NCBI GenBank assembly: GCA_007129085.1
Contig: SKWF01000169.1
Location: 1-9,894, forward strand
Reading direction: 5' to 3'
Length of the DNA: 9,894 nucleotides
DNA from: Balneolaceae bacterium
Lineage (GTDB): Bacteria > Bacteroidota > Rhodothermia > Balneolales > Balneolaceae
Position numbers and translations under genes: made by a program. Below, one piece after another: positions 1 to 6,960 of this stretch. The notes below the pieces were generated by a model, which ran no database searches, had not been told where the DNA came from, and saw only the letters and a list, made by a program, of their open reading frames with translations. Numbering within the stretch: the stretch's first letter is position 1; each line of letters begins with the position of its first letter.

Positions 1-80
1 AGCTGCCCTTCGACCTCTTCTTGATCCATACCGGTTTTTTTAACCAGTAGTTCTACAAGTTGCTCCTTATCAATTTTCAT
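1..80 (-). CDS. N-terminal fragment of a probable HU-like protein (runs off left edge)
   Basis: An ATG at 80-78 on the minus strand opens a frame that stays open to the window edge. It encodes MKIDKEQLVELLVKKTGMDQ followed by EEVEGQL. Charged residues alternating with Leu/Val, then a KKTGM-type turn and a second helix start, are what the first two helices of HU/IHF-type proteins look like (compare the pattern LIDxIAEKxxLSKxxA). It could equally be the start of a longer Bacteroidota protein with an N-terminal HU domain, for example one with a SPOR domain. The start overlaps the 3' end of the preceding short HU gene by 11 nt in another frame, which suggests translational coupling. Only about 27 residues are visible, so the family call is tentative; the existence of the gene is more secure because of the overlap geometry. 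Confidence 0.55.
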   Translation of the reverse strand, partial: MKIDKEQLVELLVKKTGMDQEEVEGQ

Positions 81-279
81 CGCCTGACTTGATTTGAGGT
101 TTGAATTCAATAACATCTTCAGGCGGAACCATTACCACTTTGCCGCTATCGTACTTCTTCTGCTTCTGTTTTTTATGAGCCACCCGAAATTGCCCTAATC
201 CTTCTACATGCACGCTGTTTTTACGTACAATCTGTTCTCTTACAACGTCTTTAAAAGCGTTTATAAAATCTGATTTCAT
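70..279 (-). CDS. Short HU-fold DNA-binding-like protein (69 aa)
   Basis: The 69-residue product contains the beta-arm half of an HU domain. VHVEGLGQFRV (about residues 23-33) matches the HU pattern VxLxGFGxFxV. It is followed by a Lys-rich stretch (about 35-42), then GKVVMVPPEDVIEFKP (about 46-61), matching the HU ending G..I.IPA..V..FKPG. HU proteins are normally about 90 residues; here only one helix of about 18 residues precedes the first strand, so the usual first helix is missing. This shortened layout resembles the Bacteroidota HU/CCDC81-like domains. The likely role is DNA binding or, as in some HU-like domains, a structural role; the sequence does not decide. It starts at ATG 279, 2 nt after the stop of the barrel gene, without a visible ribosome binding site, so coupled translation is likely. 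Its 3' end overlaps the next gene by 11 nt. Confidence 0.8.
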   Translation of the reverse strand: MKSDFINAFKDVVREQIVRKNSVHVEGLGQFRVAHKKQKQKKYDSGKVVMVPPEDVIEFKPQIKSGDEN

Positions 280-281
280 AA

Positions 282-2009
282 TTAAAATAGATATGTTATT
301 CCTACAAAGCCTTGAAAACCTCGTTCCCGATAGCCATCCCAGACTTCGTACTGCTGATCTGTAACATTCAGCAATTTACCGTAAATACCCGTTCTTTCGC
401 CCAACGAAATTTCGAATTTTGTACCCATCAGAAAGTAAGAAGAAAGATCGTCTCCATTTGGATTAAATCTGCTACCGGTAAAATCACCCCAACCTTCAAT
501 TAAAAGCTGGCCAATCGGACGCCAAGAGATGGCTCCACGTACACCGAGGGCCTCAACAAAAGGAATTTTATCGCCATCAGAAAGTCGCGGCCGCTGCCAA
601 AATCCGCCAACATCAGCCCATAATCTGTCGGGTACCAACTGCTGCGAGAATGATCCGTACGCTTTCATAAATGATGCATCCTGGTACGACACTCCATACG
701 CCCCAAATAGAGGATTGCCGGCACCATCAGCTTTTTCATTGTTAAACACTGCATAATTCTGCGAATGCTGATAGCTGACCCCACCCGTAAAAGATGTACC
801 ACTCAAAGGCTCAACAATCACTTCTGCCAGGGCTCTTGCATTGTACTGGTGGCTCAGGGGATCTTCAAGATCAATAAATCGATTTCGGTCCTGCAAGTTT
901 TTTAGCGAACGGTGCTCCGGCGTTCCGGAGATCATCCCGCGAAGATCTAACCCATCAAACAAGGTGTGTACCACATCCACTTTTGGTGCAATATAAAATG
1001 AGGAGCTGTCCAACGCATCGGTTACATAAGCGCCGCTCAAAGTTGCAGAAACATCAGTTCTATAATTATAGAGCCGATCGTACGACACACCGGCCTTCGT
1101 GATATTCCAAAAATTCGATCCGCTGCCGATAGTTTCAATTCCTCCGAGATCCACATCCACAACTACGCCGTACACTTCGTCAATATTTGAGCCCGCCCGA
1201 GTGTAATCGATAGTGGTTGAACTTCCCCACTCCATCGGTGAGCCGGCAACATTTGTACTCGAGCCGGCCGCATCAAACTGGTTAAAATATCCACCGGCTT
1301 TGATGTTCAGCCCCGCAATTGAATTTCGGGCATTCGTGAAATCCACATCAAACCGAACACCATTGCTTGAAGTTCGGCCTTGATCGCCACTCATAATGTC
1401 ATCTTCCGTGCGGGAAATTGGCAGGTAATTAAAATCAGAAAAAGCGTTCACGTTAAGCTTCATCACGCTTCTGTCCGACAGCCGATGCTGTGACCGCACA
1501 TTCGTGTTAAAATCTCGAAATGCGCTACGCTGTTCATCCAGATGGCCATCGGTGGAACGGTAGTTCACATTAGCCGACACCCACTGCCCACGGCCCAGTC
1601 CTGCAATAGCGTACACGTCGGCCTCCGGGGTGATGAACGTACCAATACCGCCTCGTGCAAATCCGTTTTGGGGATCGGCATAGGTCAAGGCTCTGTATTC
1701 GGGAGGATCGGGCCGATCGAGCTGCCCCACCGGTACACTGGCCGCTACCGCCTCTTCATCTTCAATAAACGGCCGGCGGTCTGGATCAACCTGAAAAACA
1801 CGCGGCTCGGGGTTAAATCCTAAAATTGGCTGGCGACGAAGTCCGGGAAATCGCGCCTCAAACTGGCTGCGAATTTCAATATCCTGCGGATCAATATCGG
1901 GAAGCAGCGTCCGGTCCGGCTCCTGAGGGGCATCTTGAGCGTTTAAATTGGCAGCGGTAAACAAAACCGCAAAAAGAGAGACAGTAATTATGAGTAAGTA
2001 TCGCAACAT
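282..2009 (-). CDS. Outer-membrane beta-barrel protein, TonB-receptor-like barrel without plug
   Basis: From ATG 2009 the product has 575 residues and opens with a Sec signal peptide (MLRYLLIITVSLFAVLF, with likely cleavage after the ANLNAQ segment). About 100 residues of Pro/Asp/Arg-rich sequence follow (PDRTLLPDIDPQDIEI..., RRQPILGFNPEPRVF). From YADPQNGFARGGIGTFITPE (about 110-129 in this numbering) onward, alternating aromatic/polar strands run to the end. The C-terminal segment has the form G..LNVTDQQYEVW....G..GFVGITYLF and ends in Phe, which is the style of the last strands of TonB-dependent receptors (N.tDq.Y...GYxxxGR). No plug domain or TonB box is evident, so I call it only a barrel. 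A GTG at 2036 would add nine residues (575 to 584 aa), but the ATG places the signal peptide normally; neither start has a clear ribosome binding site. It is separated by about 114 bp from the membrane-protein gene upstream, the largest gap in the minus-strand block, so it may have its own promoter. Substrate unknown. Confidence 0.75.
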   Translation of the reverse strand: MLRYLLIITVSLFAVLFTAANLNAQDAPQEPDRTLLPDIDPQDIEIRSQFEARFPGLRRQPILGFNPEPRVFQVDPDRRPFIEDEEAVAASVPVGQLDRPDPPEYRALTYADPQNGFARGGIGTFITPEADVYAIAGLGRGQWVSANVNYRSTDGHLDEQRSAFRDFNTNVRSQHRLSDRSVMKLNVNAFSDFNYLPISRTEDDIMSGDQGRTSSNGVRFDVDFTNARNSIAGLNIKAGGYFNQFDAAGSSTNVAGSPMEWGSSTTIDYTRAGSNIDEVYGVVVDVDLGGIETIGSGSNFWNITKAGVSYDRLYNYRTDVSATLSGAYVTDALDSSSFYIAPKVDVVHTLFDGLDLRGMISGTPEHRSLKNLQDRNRFIDLEDPLSHQYNARALAEVIVEPLSGTSFTGGVSYQHSQNYAVFNNEKADGAGNPLFGAYGVSYQDASFMKAYGSFSQQLVPDRLWADVGGFWQRPRLSDGDKIPFVEALGVRGAISWRPIGQLLIEGWGDFTGSRFNPNGDDLSSYFLMGTKFEISLGERTGIYGKLLNVTDQQYEVWDGYRERGFQGFVGITYLF

Positions 2010-2123
2010 GCTTTTGGATAAAGTAAAATTGACCACGTCGGAAAGTATGAATTTTTTAGGGGTAGTTGCAGTAATAGTGGTAAAACCGTGTACTACAATG
2101 AAAAAATTTGTTCCCGCATCACA
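2010..2123 (-). other. Intergenic gap inside the minus-strand block
   Basis: This is the only sizeable gap in the minus-strand gene block. On the minus strand it contains a T-run just after the membrane-protein stop (plus-strand A-run at about 2100-2106), but I could find no convincing GC-rich stem in front of it. The sequence TACTTTCC just upstream of the GTG at 2036 resembles the Bacteroidota -7 element TAnnTTTG, but a matching -33 TTG is not convincing. A separate promoter or partial terminator for the barrel-HU genes is possible, not shown. Confidence 0.3.
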
Positions 2124-3131
2124 TCAACGGTCGCCGGCGGTTTTGAGTGTGTAGTATTTATCCCACCAGAGTGCCAGGGGGGTTGTAAGCATTACCGTTA
2201 AAATTGATGCTGCATGCGCGATGGTGGCATAAGTTAATGCCGTAACCAGTGGCACCTCGTAGAGAAGGTTCATACTCTGCTGAATTAACAGGTGGTACGA
2301 ACCAATTCCGCCGGGTGTTGGAATGCTCACGCCAATAGATGACACCATAGTCAATACAACGGCATCAGCCAGCGAGAGCCCAAATTGCGCCTGAAGCTCC
2401 ATCATATAAAAGGGAATGTAGGTCATAAATATATAGCCTAACCAAATACCGGCTGTCAGTACCAAAAATGCGGGCCAGTTATCCACGTGGCGGACTGATA
2501 CCATTCCTTCACCAAACGATCGGCCGGCACCCACAACTTTTTGAAGCAGCGGGTTTGAAATTTCATTTTGAGTGTCGTACCAAGCTAAAATTCTGTAAAA
2601 CGCCCACATTCCGGCGATTACAGCAATAATAAACCCCGGGATAATCAGATATGTGAGAGCGCTCCACTCTTGCGTACCAAAAATTTGCTCCAAAATTTCA
2701 AAGTCGCGACTGATATAAATCGCAATAAACATAAACAGCAGAAGCATGGAACAAACATCAATAATACGCTCAATAACGATGGTTCCCAGCAGATTGCTTG
2801 AGCTTACATTGTGCTTTTTTGCCACATAAACCGGACGAGAAACCTCCCCCAGCCTGGGCACCACCGTATTTACGAAATACCCCAGCATAACCCCGGCAAA
2901 AAGAGAGGAGCGCGGGATAACTCGCTGTTCTTGCTTAAGCAGAAGCCGCCAACGTTCGGCCCTGAAAAAATGGCTCATCAACACAATCATCACAAAGCCG
3001 GGAATCCAAAAAAGAGAGATGCCACGAATTTGGGCCCAAAGTTCGCCCAAATCAATATTCCGTATGGCAAGCCATATAAACAGGCCGGCTACAATAATAG
3101 AGACCAGGATGTTGAGCGTGCGTTTGGTCAT
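2124..3131 (-). CDS. Flippase-like integral membrane protein (LPG_synthase_TM / YbhN, UPF0104 family)
   Basis: This 335-residue polytopic inner-membrane protein has about eight hydrophobic segments, at roughly 4-22, 39-56, 75-91, 123-140, 159-179, 220-240, 254-274 and 298-321. Family marks visible in order are FRAERWRLLL (57-66), GYFVNTVVPRLGEVSRPVYV (84-103), a following IERIIDV (120-126), and SIPTPGGIGSYH near 269-280. These are the recurring motifs of the lysylphosphatidylglycerol synthase transmembrane/YbhN family, which includes lipid flippases and glycolipid-related proteins. The soluble aminoacyl-transferase domain of MprF is absent, so lysyl-PG synthesis is not implied. The start is at ATG 3131, which shares one base with the stop of the LolA gene (TGATG); a GTG at 3134 is a one-codon-longer alternative. 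Close coupling to a lipoprotein carrier suggests an envelope lipid role, by inference. Confidence 0.85.
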   Translation of the reverse strand: MTKRTLNILVSIIVAGLFIWLAIRNIDLGELWAQIRGISLFWIPGFVMIVLMSHFFRAERWRLLLKQEQRVIPRSSLFAGVMLGYFVNTVVPRLGEVSRPVYVAKKHNVSSSNLLGTIVIERIIDVCSMLLLFMFIAIYISRDFEILEQIFGTQEWSALTYLIIPGFIIAVIAGMWAFYRILAWYDTQNEISNPLLQKVVGAGRSFGEGMVSVRHVDNWPAFLVLTAGIWLGYIFMTYIPFYMMELQAQFGLSLADAVVLTMVSSIGVSIPTPGGIGSYHLLIQQSMNLLYEVPLVTALTYATIAHAASILTVMLTTPLALWWDKYYTLKTAGDR

Positions 3132-3775
3132 CACGAATCGTGTCGGAGATCAATTTCTTCAGTTCCTTCCGGAATGTCCATCATAAACTGATCTTCGGAA
3201 TAGTCGGAAAAGCGTCCGCCAGAAAAACTGGTGGTTATAATATTATCGGCTTGATCCACCGCAGCAATTTCGGTTGGAAGTCCATTTTCTGCCAGGCGAA
3301 TCGTTACCGTTGCAAAAATAGAGAATGGGTCATCGGATGTAAGTGTGATGACCGTCGTGCCGTCATCCTCCGTCATCTCCTCCACAGAGTAGCTTTCATC
3401 CACACCCTGCAGCATTCGTGAAGGAGCGAAATCATCTTCCTCCTCGACGTAATCACTTACAATTACCCGATTTTTACTACCGTCGTGTACCCTGGAAATA
3501 TCACCATCTACAACCATCACCTGGTTTTCGCCCTCTACTTTATACTGCTCCCGGCCAATCCAGATTTTTCCATCCATATTCTGGGTTTCACCGGTAAACG
3601 AATCTTCGTAGTGATGGCTGAACTCCGCGATAAATACCCGGTCATTTTCAAATTCTGATTTTAGTGTATCAAAATTTGGTGTGCCCTGAGCAGTGGCATC
3701 AACGGAAAATCCTGATCCCAAAAGCAGCGTACCGGCCATTAAAATGCTATAGATCGAGTTCTTCAAATATTTCAT
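3131..3775 (-). CDS. lolA: LolA-type periplasmic lipoprotein carrier
   Basis: From ATG 3775 the product has 214 residues, close to the roughly 200 of E. coli LolA. It begins with a Sec signal peptide (MKYLKNSIYSILMAGTLLLG, cleavage likely near ATAQ|GT) without a lipobox Cys, so the mature protein should be soluble in the periplasm. The body follows the LolA half-barrel plan: FIAEFSHHYEDS (about 48-59), GKIWIGREQYKVEGENQVMV (about 69-88), VVDGDISRVHDGSKNRVIVSDY-type strands, and a C-terminal segment on lipid-binding strands (GLPTEIAAVDQADN, then FSGGRFSDYSEDQF). LolA carries outer-membrane lipoproteins from LolCDE to the outer membrane. Identity rests on pattern and on position: lolA directly follows ftsK in E. 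coli too. The start is chosen because a strong AGGAGG lies 9 nt upstream. An ATG at 3805 would add ten residues ahead of the signal peptide and lacks such a site. It overlaps ftsK by 29 nt. Confidence 0.8.
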   Translation of the reverse strand: MKYLKNSIYSILMAGTLLLGSGFSVDATAQGTPNFDTLKSEFENDRVFIAEFSHHYEDSFTGETQNMDGKIWIGREQYKVEGENQVMVVDGDISRVHDGSKNRVIVSDYVEEEDDFAPSRMLQGVDESYSVEEMTEDDGTTVITLTSDDPFSIFATVTIRLAENGLPTEIAAVDQADNIITTSFSGGRFSDYSEDQFMMDIPEGTEEIDLRHDS

Positions 3776-6224
3776 CAAGTTCTTCCTCCTCTTCAATTCG
3801 TACATCGCGGGCTGTACTCCCCTGGTAGGGACCTACAACGCCTGCATTATACAGCTGATCAATAATTCGTCCGGCACGGTTGTACCCAATTTTCAGTTTT
3901 CGCTGTAATAGAGAGACTGAGCCCTGCTGATGGAGGACCACAATTTTTGCGGCCTCTTTAAAATATTCATCAATATCATCGAGCGGATCTGGGATGCCGG
4001 CTTCTTCATCTTCTACTGTAGGAAGGTGAAAAGGTTGCTTATACCCTTTTTGTGATCCTATAAACTCCGTGATTTTTTCAACTTCCTCGGTAGAAACGTA
4101 GGCGTTCTGCACTCGTGTCATGCCCGCACCGTTGGTAAACAGCATATCTCCACGGCCCACAAGCTGATCGGCACCGCCGGTATCCAAAATCGTTCGGGAA
4201 TCCACTTTCGATGCCACCTGGTAAGCCAATCGCGCCGGGAAGTTGGCTTTAATCGTACCGGTAATAACGTTTACAGATGGACGCTGAGTTGCCACGCAAA
4301 GGTGAATTCCGATTGCCCGTGCAAGCTGTGCAAGTCGCGCAATAGGCTCCTCAATTTTTTTACCGGCCGTCATCATCAAGTCAGCCAGCTCATCAATCAC
4401 CACCACAATATACGGGAGGTGGCGGTGACCAAGATCTTCATCCAGCTCCCCGGTTTTAAATTTTTCGTTGTACGATTTAATGTCGCGCACCATCGCCATC
4501 TTCAACAGGTCGTACCGTTCGTCCATCTCGGCAGTCACACTCTCCAGCGTTTCAAGTGCACGGCTGGTGTCGGTCACAATTGGCTCATCCGCACCGGGAA
4601 GTACAGCCAGAAAGTGATTTTGAATATTTCGATAGAGCGAAAGTTCAATCTTCTTCGGATCTATCAGCACAAACTTAATATCATCCGGATGGCACTTATA
4701 CAGCAGGCAGGTAATAATAGTATTAATACCGACCGACTTACCCGATCCAGTTGCACCGGCAATAAGCAGGTGGGGCATTTTGGTCAGGTCGAGCATAAAC
4801 ACCTCGTTCTCAATCGTTTTCCCGAATGCCACCGGAAGCTCCATATCGGTTTCAACAAACTTCTTGGTGTTAATAACCGATTTGATGTAAACAATCTCCC
4901 GCGAGCTATTCGGCACTTCAATACCGACGGCAGATCGGCCGGGAATTGGCGCGATTATACGCAATCCGTGAGAAGCGGTCGCCATTTTCAGGTCGTTGGC
5001 GTAACTCTCAATCTTACTGATTTTCACGTCCGGGGCGGGATCTAACTCATAGAGCGTTACCGTTGGGCCAACAATGGCATTTATGCCCAGGATCTCAATT
5101 TTGTGCCGTTTCAGCTTATCTAGGATGATTCGCTTGTTATTTTTAATCTCCTCAAGATCTACCTCATTTCCTTCATTCGGAGGAGCATCCAACAGATCGA
5201 TTCCCGGGAATTTATATTTGATAACCGGCACCTCTTTCGCCTTCTCTTTATTCTGGCGATCCAGATCTTTTTCATCAGCCTCTTCATCGCCTTCTCCCAC
5301 AAACACCGAAATATCTACATCGTCCTCTGCCTCTTCCGGTGTTACCTCTTTTTTCTTCTCCAGCACGGCTCGGTTTGGTTTCCCTTCCAGCTCAGCACTC
5401 TCTTTCTTCCGCTCTTCAGCCCGCCTTTCATCCTCTTTTTGCGACTGTTCTACAATTTCATCAATCGATGGCTCAGGTTCTTTTTCTTCCTTCTTTTCTG
5501 ACTTTTTCTTCGCTTTCTGCTCTTTTCTAAGGGCGGCTTCCGCTTTTTGCTGTTTTTTGATTTCAGCCTTCTTCTGCTTTTTCGCCTCTTTTTTCTGTTT
5601 CCGTTCCTCCCGGGTTGATTGGAAGTTTTCAACCGCACTGTGGAAGGCATCAATTGTTTTTTGCAGGTCGCGATCAACCAGCACTAAAACAGATACAAAC
5701 AGAAGTACAAAGAGTACCGCTATGGAACCAATGCCCATTAAATTTTGCAGAACCGCGGCGGCACCAATTCCAAAACTACCGCTCCACACCATTGGGTACC
5801 AGGCATACTCAATATGGAACCAGCCAAACAGGGTAGAGAACAGAACCATTACCCAGACGCCATAAAGTACAGGCCAGCCGAGTTCACCCAAATCCTTCTG
5901 CCGAAACACAAACCAGCCCAGCGTAGCAATAATTACCGGAATAAATATACTTGTGTAGCCAAAAAGTGTATGTACAAAAAAGTATGAGATATAGGCACCA
6001 ATCACACCCAGCCAGTTATTTACACTGAGTGCTACTCCTTGGTCTGCTGTAAAAATTGCACCGGGGTTCAGTGATTTCACAACACCATAGTCATTCGCAT
6101 GATATGAAGCGATACTTAACAGCAACAGCCCTGCCACAGACATAATAAGTATACCCGCAATTTCCATTTTGCGGGTTGTGTCGAAACTGCTAAAAAAAGG
6201 AGCGTTATTTTTCTTTTTTGCCAT
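3747..6224 (-). CDS. ftsK: DNA translocase FtsK
   Basis: The 825-residue septal DNA pump is involved in chromosome segregation and dif/XerCD-linked dimer resolution. The N-terminal membrane part has hydrophobic segments near 21-40, 69-86, 90-106, 118-134 and 165-183. A Lys/Glu-rich linker occupies about 203-330. The motor has the FtsK core motif PGRSAVGIEVPN (428-439), Walker A GATGSGKS (490-497), Walker B YIVVVIDELAD (605-615), the ATQRPSVNVITGTIKANFPAR stretch (645-665) and the GGADQLVGRGDML segment (683-695). The C-terminal gamma winged-helix domain (about 751-809) has LLQRKLKIGYNRAGRIIDQL, matching the E. coli gamma pattern FRIGYNRAARIIEQM, so recognition of oriented KOPS-like sites is likely. 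The total length is typical of Bacteroidota FtsK and shorter than E. coli (1329 aa), whose linker is much longer. The start overlaps the comB gene by 20 nt and only a weak upstream AGGG is seen. Confidence 0.97.
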   Translation of the reverse strand: MAKKKNNAPFFSSFDTTRKMEIAGILIMSVAGLLLLSIASYHANDYGVVKSLNPGAIFTADQGVALSVNNWLGVIGAYISYFFVHTLFGYTSIFIPVIIATLGWFVFRQKDLGELGWPVLYGVWVMVLFSTLFGWFHIEYAWYPMVWSGSFGIGAAAVLQNLMGIGSIAVLFVLLFVSVLVLVDRDLQKTIDAFHSAVENFQSTREERKQKKEAKKQKKAEIKKQQKAEAALRKEQKAKKKSEKKEEKEPEPSIDEIVEQSQKEDERRAEERKKESAELEGKPNRAVLEKKKEVTPEEAEDDVDISVFVGEGDEEADEKDLDRQNKEKAKEVPVIKYKFPGIDLLDAPPNEGNEVDLEEIKNNKRIILDKLKRHKIEILGINAIVGPTVTLYELDPAPDVKISKIESYANDLKMATASHGLRIIAPIPGRSAVGIEVPNSSREIVYIKSVINTKKFVETDMELPVAFGKTIENEVFMLDLTKMPHLLIAGATGSGKSVGINTIITCLLYKCHPDDIKFVLIDPKKIELSLYRNIQNHFLAVLPGADEPIVTDTSRALETLESVTAEMDERYDLLKMAMVRDIKSYNEKFKTGELDEDLGHRHLPYIVVVIDELADLMMTAGKKIEEPIARLAQLARAIGIHLCVATQRPSVNVITGTIKANFPARLAYQVASKVDSRTILDTGGADQLVGRGDMLFTNGAGMTRVQNAYVSTEEVEKITEFIGSQKGYKQPFHLPTVEDEEAGIPDPLDDIDEYFKEAAKIVVLHQQGSVSLLQRKLKIGYNRAGRIIDQLYNAGVVGPYQGSTARDVRIEEEEELDEIFEELDL
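3785..3790 (-). promoter_or_regulatory. Ribosome binding site of the LolA gene, inside the ftsK coding region
   Basis: On the minus strand AGGAGG sits 9 nt before ATG 3775. It is the one strong Shine-Dalgarno site in the minus-strand block and decides the LolA start. The same bases encode part of the acidic Glu run near the FtsK C terminus, so this site is shared with protein sequence. Confidence 0.75.
5235..5618 (-). other. Low-complexity Lys/Glu linker of FtsK
   Basis: This stretch encodes about residues 203-330 of FtsK. The first third is strongly basic (repeated KK, EERKQ, KKQKKAEIKKQQKAEA), the middle is mixed with EKKEEKEPEPS, and the last part (about 294-320) is strongly acidic (PEEAEDDVDIS, EGDEEADEKD). 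Charge therefore shifts from basic next to the membrane to acidic next to the motor. Linkers in FtsK vary widely between species; the composition is seen directly and any function is inference. Confidence 0.8.
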
Positions 6225-6954
6225 AGTCTATTGTAATAATTCCCTCGTGCAATATGGGTAGAAATTCACAGATATCAACCCGGGAACAGTAATCGATATC
6301 TGACTCGCCTGTAATACCCTGCAGGCGAACTGCATGGTTAGATTTTCCAAGAACGGATGGTATATCATCATGATATTTTTCGTAAAGACCAAAAGCGACC
6401 TTCGCCGCATCCCGCCCATCTTCAACCAGCGTGCCGCCTGACAGATTATATACTATATTCCCGGCCAGTATCATATCCTCGAGTGCCAGTCGGCCATGCC
6501 AGCCCGCACACGCCAATATAATGTCGGATTTTTCATTTTTCAGAGTATTAACTACTGTCGACAAATTCAAAAAAGAGGCGATATAGAGCTTTTTTGCCCC
6601 AACCGCTTTTTTAATCGTCTTTGTACCATTAGTAGTGTTAAAAATCAGCGTTTTGTCTTTAACGACGTCTGCTTCGTACTCCAGCGGGGAATTTCCAAGA
6701 TCGTACCCTTCAATTTTAACCCCATCTTTTTCGCCGCAGAGTAACAGGTTCTTGGAATCCACACTTTGCGAAATCCGGCTCGCCTCACCCATGTCAGCCA
6801 CGGGTATTACACCCTTTGCGCCGTTCATCAATGCCGTTACCATGGTAGATGTAGCACGCAGCACATCAATGACTACCACAACTTTATCCCGAAGTTCCTC
6901 CTCGGGAAAAGCTTGAGCTGAAACGGATACATCAAGAGTTTCGAGATTCGCCAT
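6205..6954 (-). CDS. comB: ComB-family 2-phosphosulfolactate phosphatase
   Basis: The 249-residue protein carries the full run of ComB motifs: VVVVIDVLRATSTMVTAL (25-42), GAKGVIPV (45-52), CGEKDGVKIEGYDLGNSPLE (73-92), FNTTNGTKTI (105-114), SFLN (127-130), ACAGWHGRLALEDMILAG (148-165). The family hydrolyses (R)-2-phospho-3-sulfolactate to 3-sulfolactate with Mg2+, a step of coenzyme M synthesis in methanogens. Homologues occur in many bacteria, where the real substrate is often untested. No other sulfonate gene is visible in this window, so a role in sulfolactate or sulfonolipid metabolism is only a possibility. Start ATG 6954 is 6 nt after the gcvT stop, with an A-rich leader and no strong ribosome binding site. 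The 3' end overlaps ftsK by 20 nt. Confidence 0.88.
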   Translation of the reverse strand: MANLETLDVSVSAQAFPEEELRDKVVVVIDVLRATSTMVTALMNGAKGVIPVADMGEASRISQSVDSKNLLLCGEKDGVKIEGYDLGNSPLEYEADVVKDKTLIFNTTNGTKTIKKAVGAKKLYIASFLNLSTVVNTLKNEKSDIILACAGWHGRLALEDMILAGNIVYNLSGGTLVEDGRDAAKVAFGLYEKYHDDIPSVLGKSNHAVRLQGITGESDIDYCSRVDICEFLPILHEGIITIDYGKKEK

Positions 6955-6960
6955 CGTGTT

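Noticed and set aside
2041..2106. Possible intrinsic terminator after the flippase-like gene (T-run on the minus strand)
   Set aside because: The bases before the T-run form no stable stem; the best pairing is about 3 bp, and the GTAGT/ACTAC pair nearby has a loop too large to count.
3132..3142. Short palindrome CACGAATCGTG at the LolA stop
   Set aside because: The 5-bp arms with a 1-bp centre lie inside coding sequence; they are likely chance and have no supporting context.
4302..5045. Plus-strand open frame of 247 codons opposite the FtsK motor
   Set aside because: It is fully antisense to the Walker A/B region of ftsK, His/Asn-rich with no recognisable motif, and explained as a shadow frame.
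5074..5865. Long plus-strand open frame of 263 codons opposite the FtsK linker, rich in Ser and Phe
   Set aside because: It is the complement of the Lys/Glu-rich linker codons (AAG/GAA read backward as CTT/TTC), lies fully inside ftsK, and shows no protein-like pattern.
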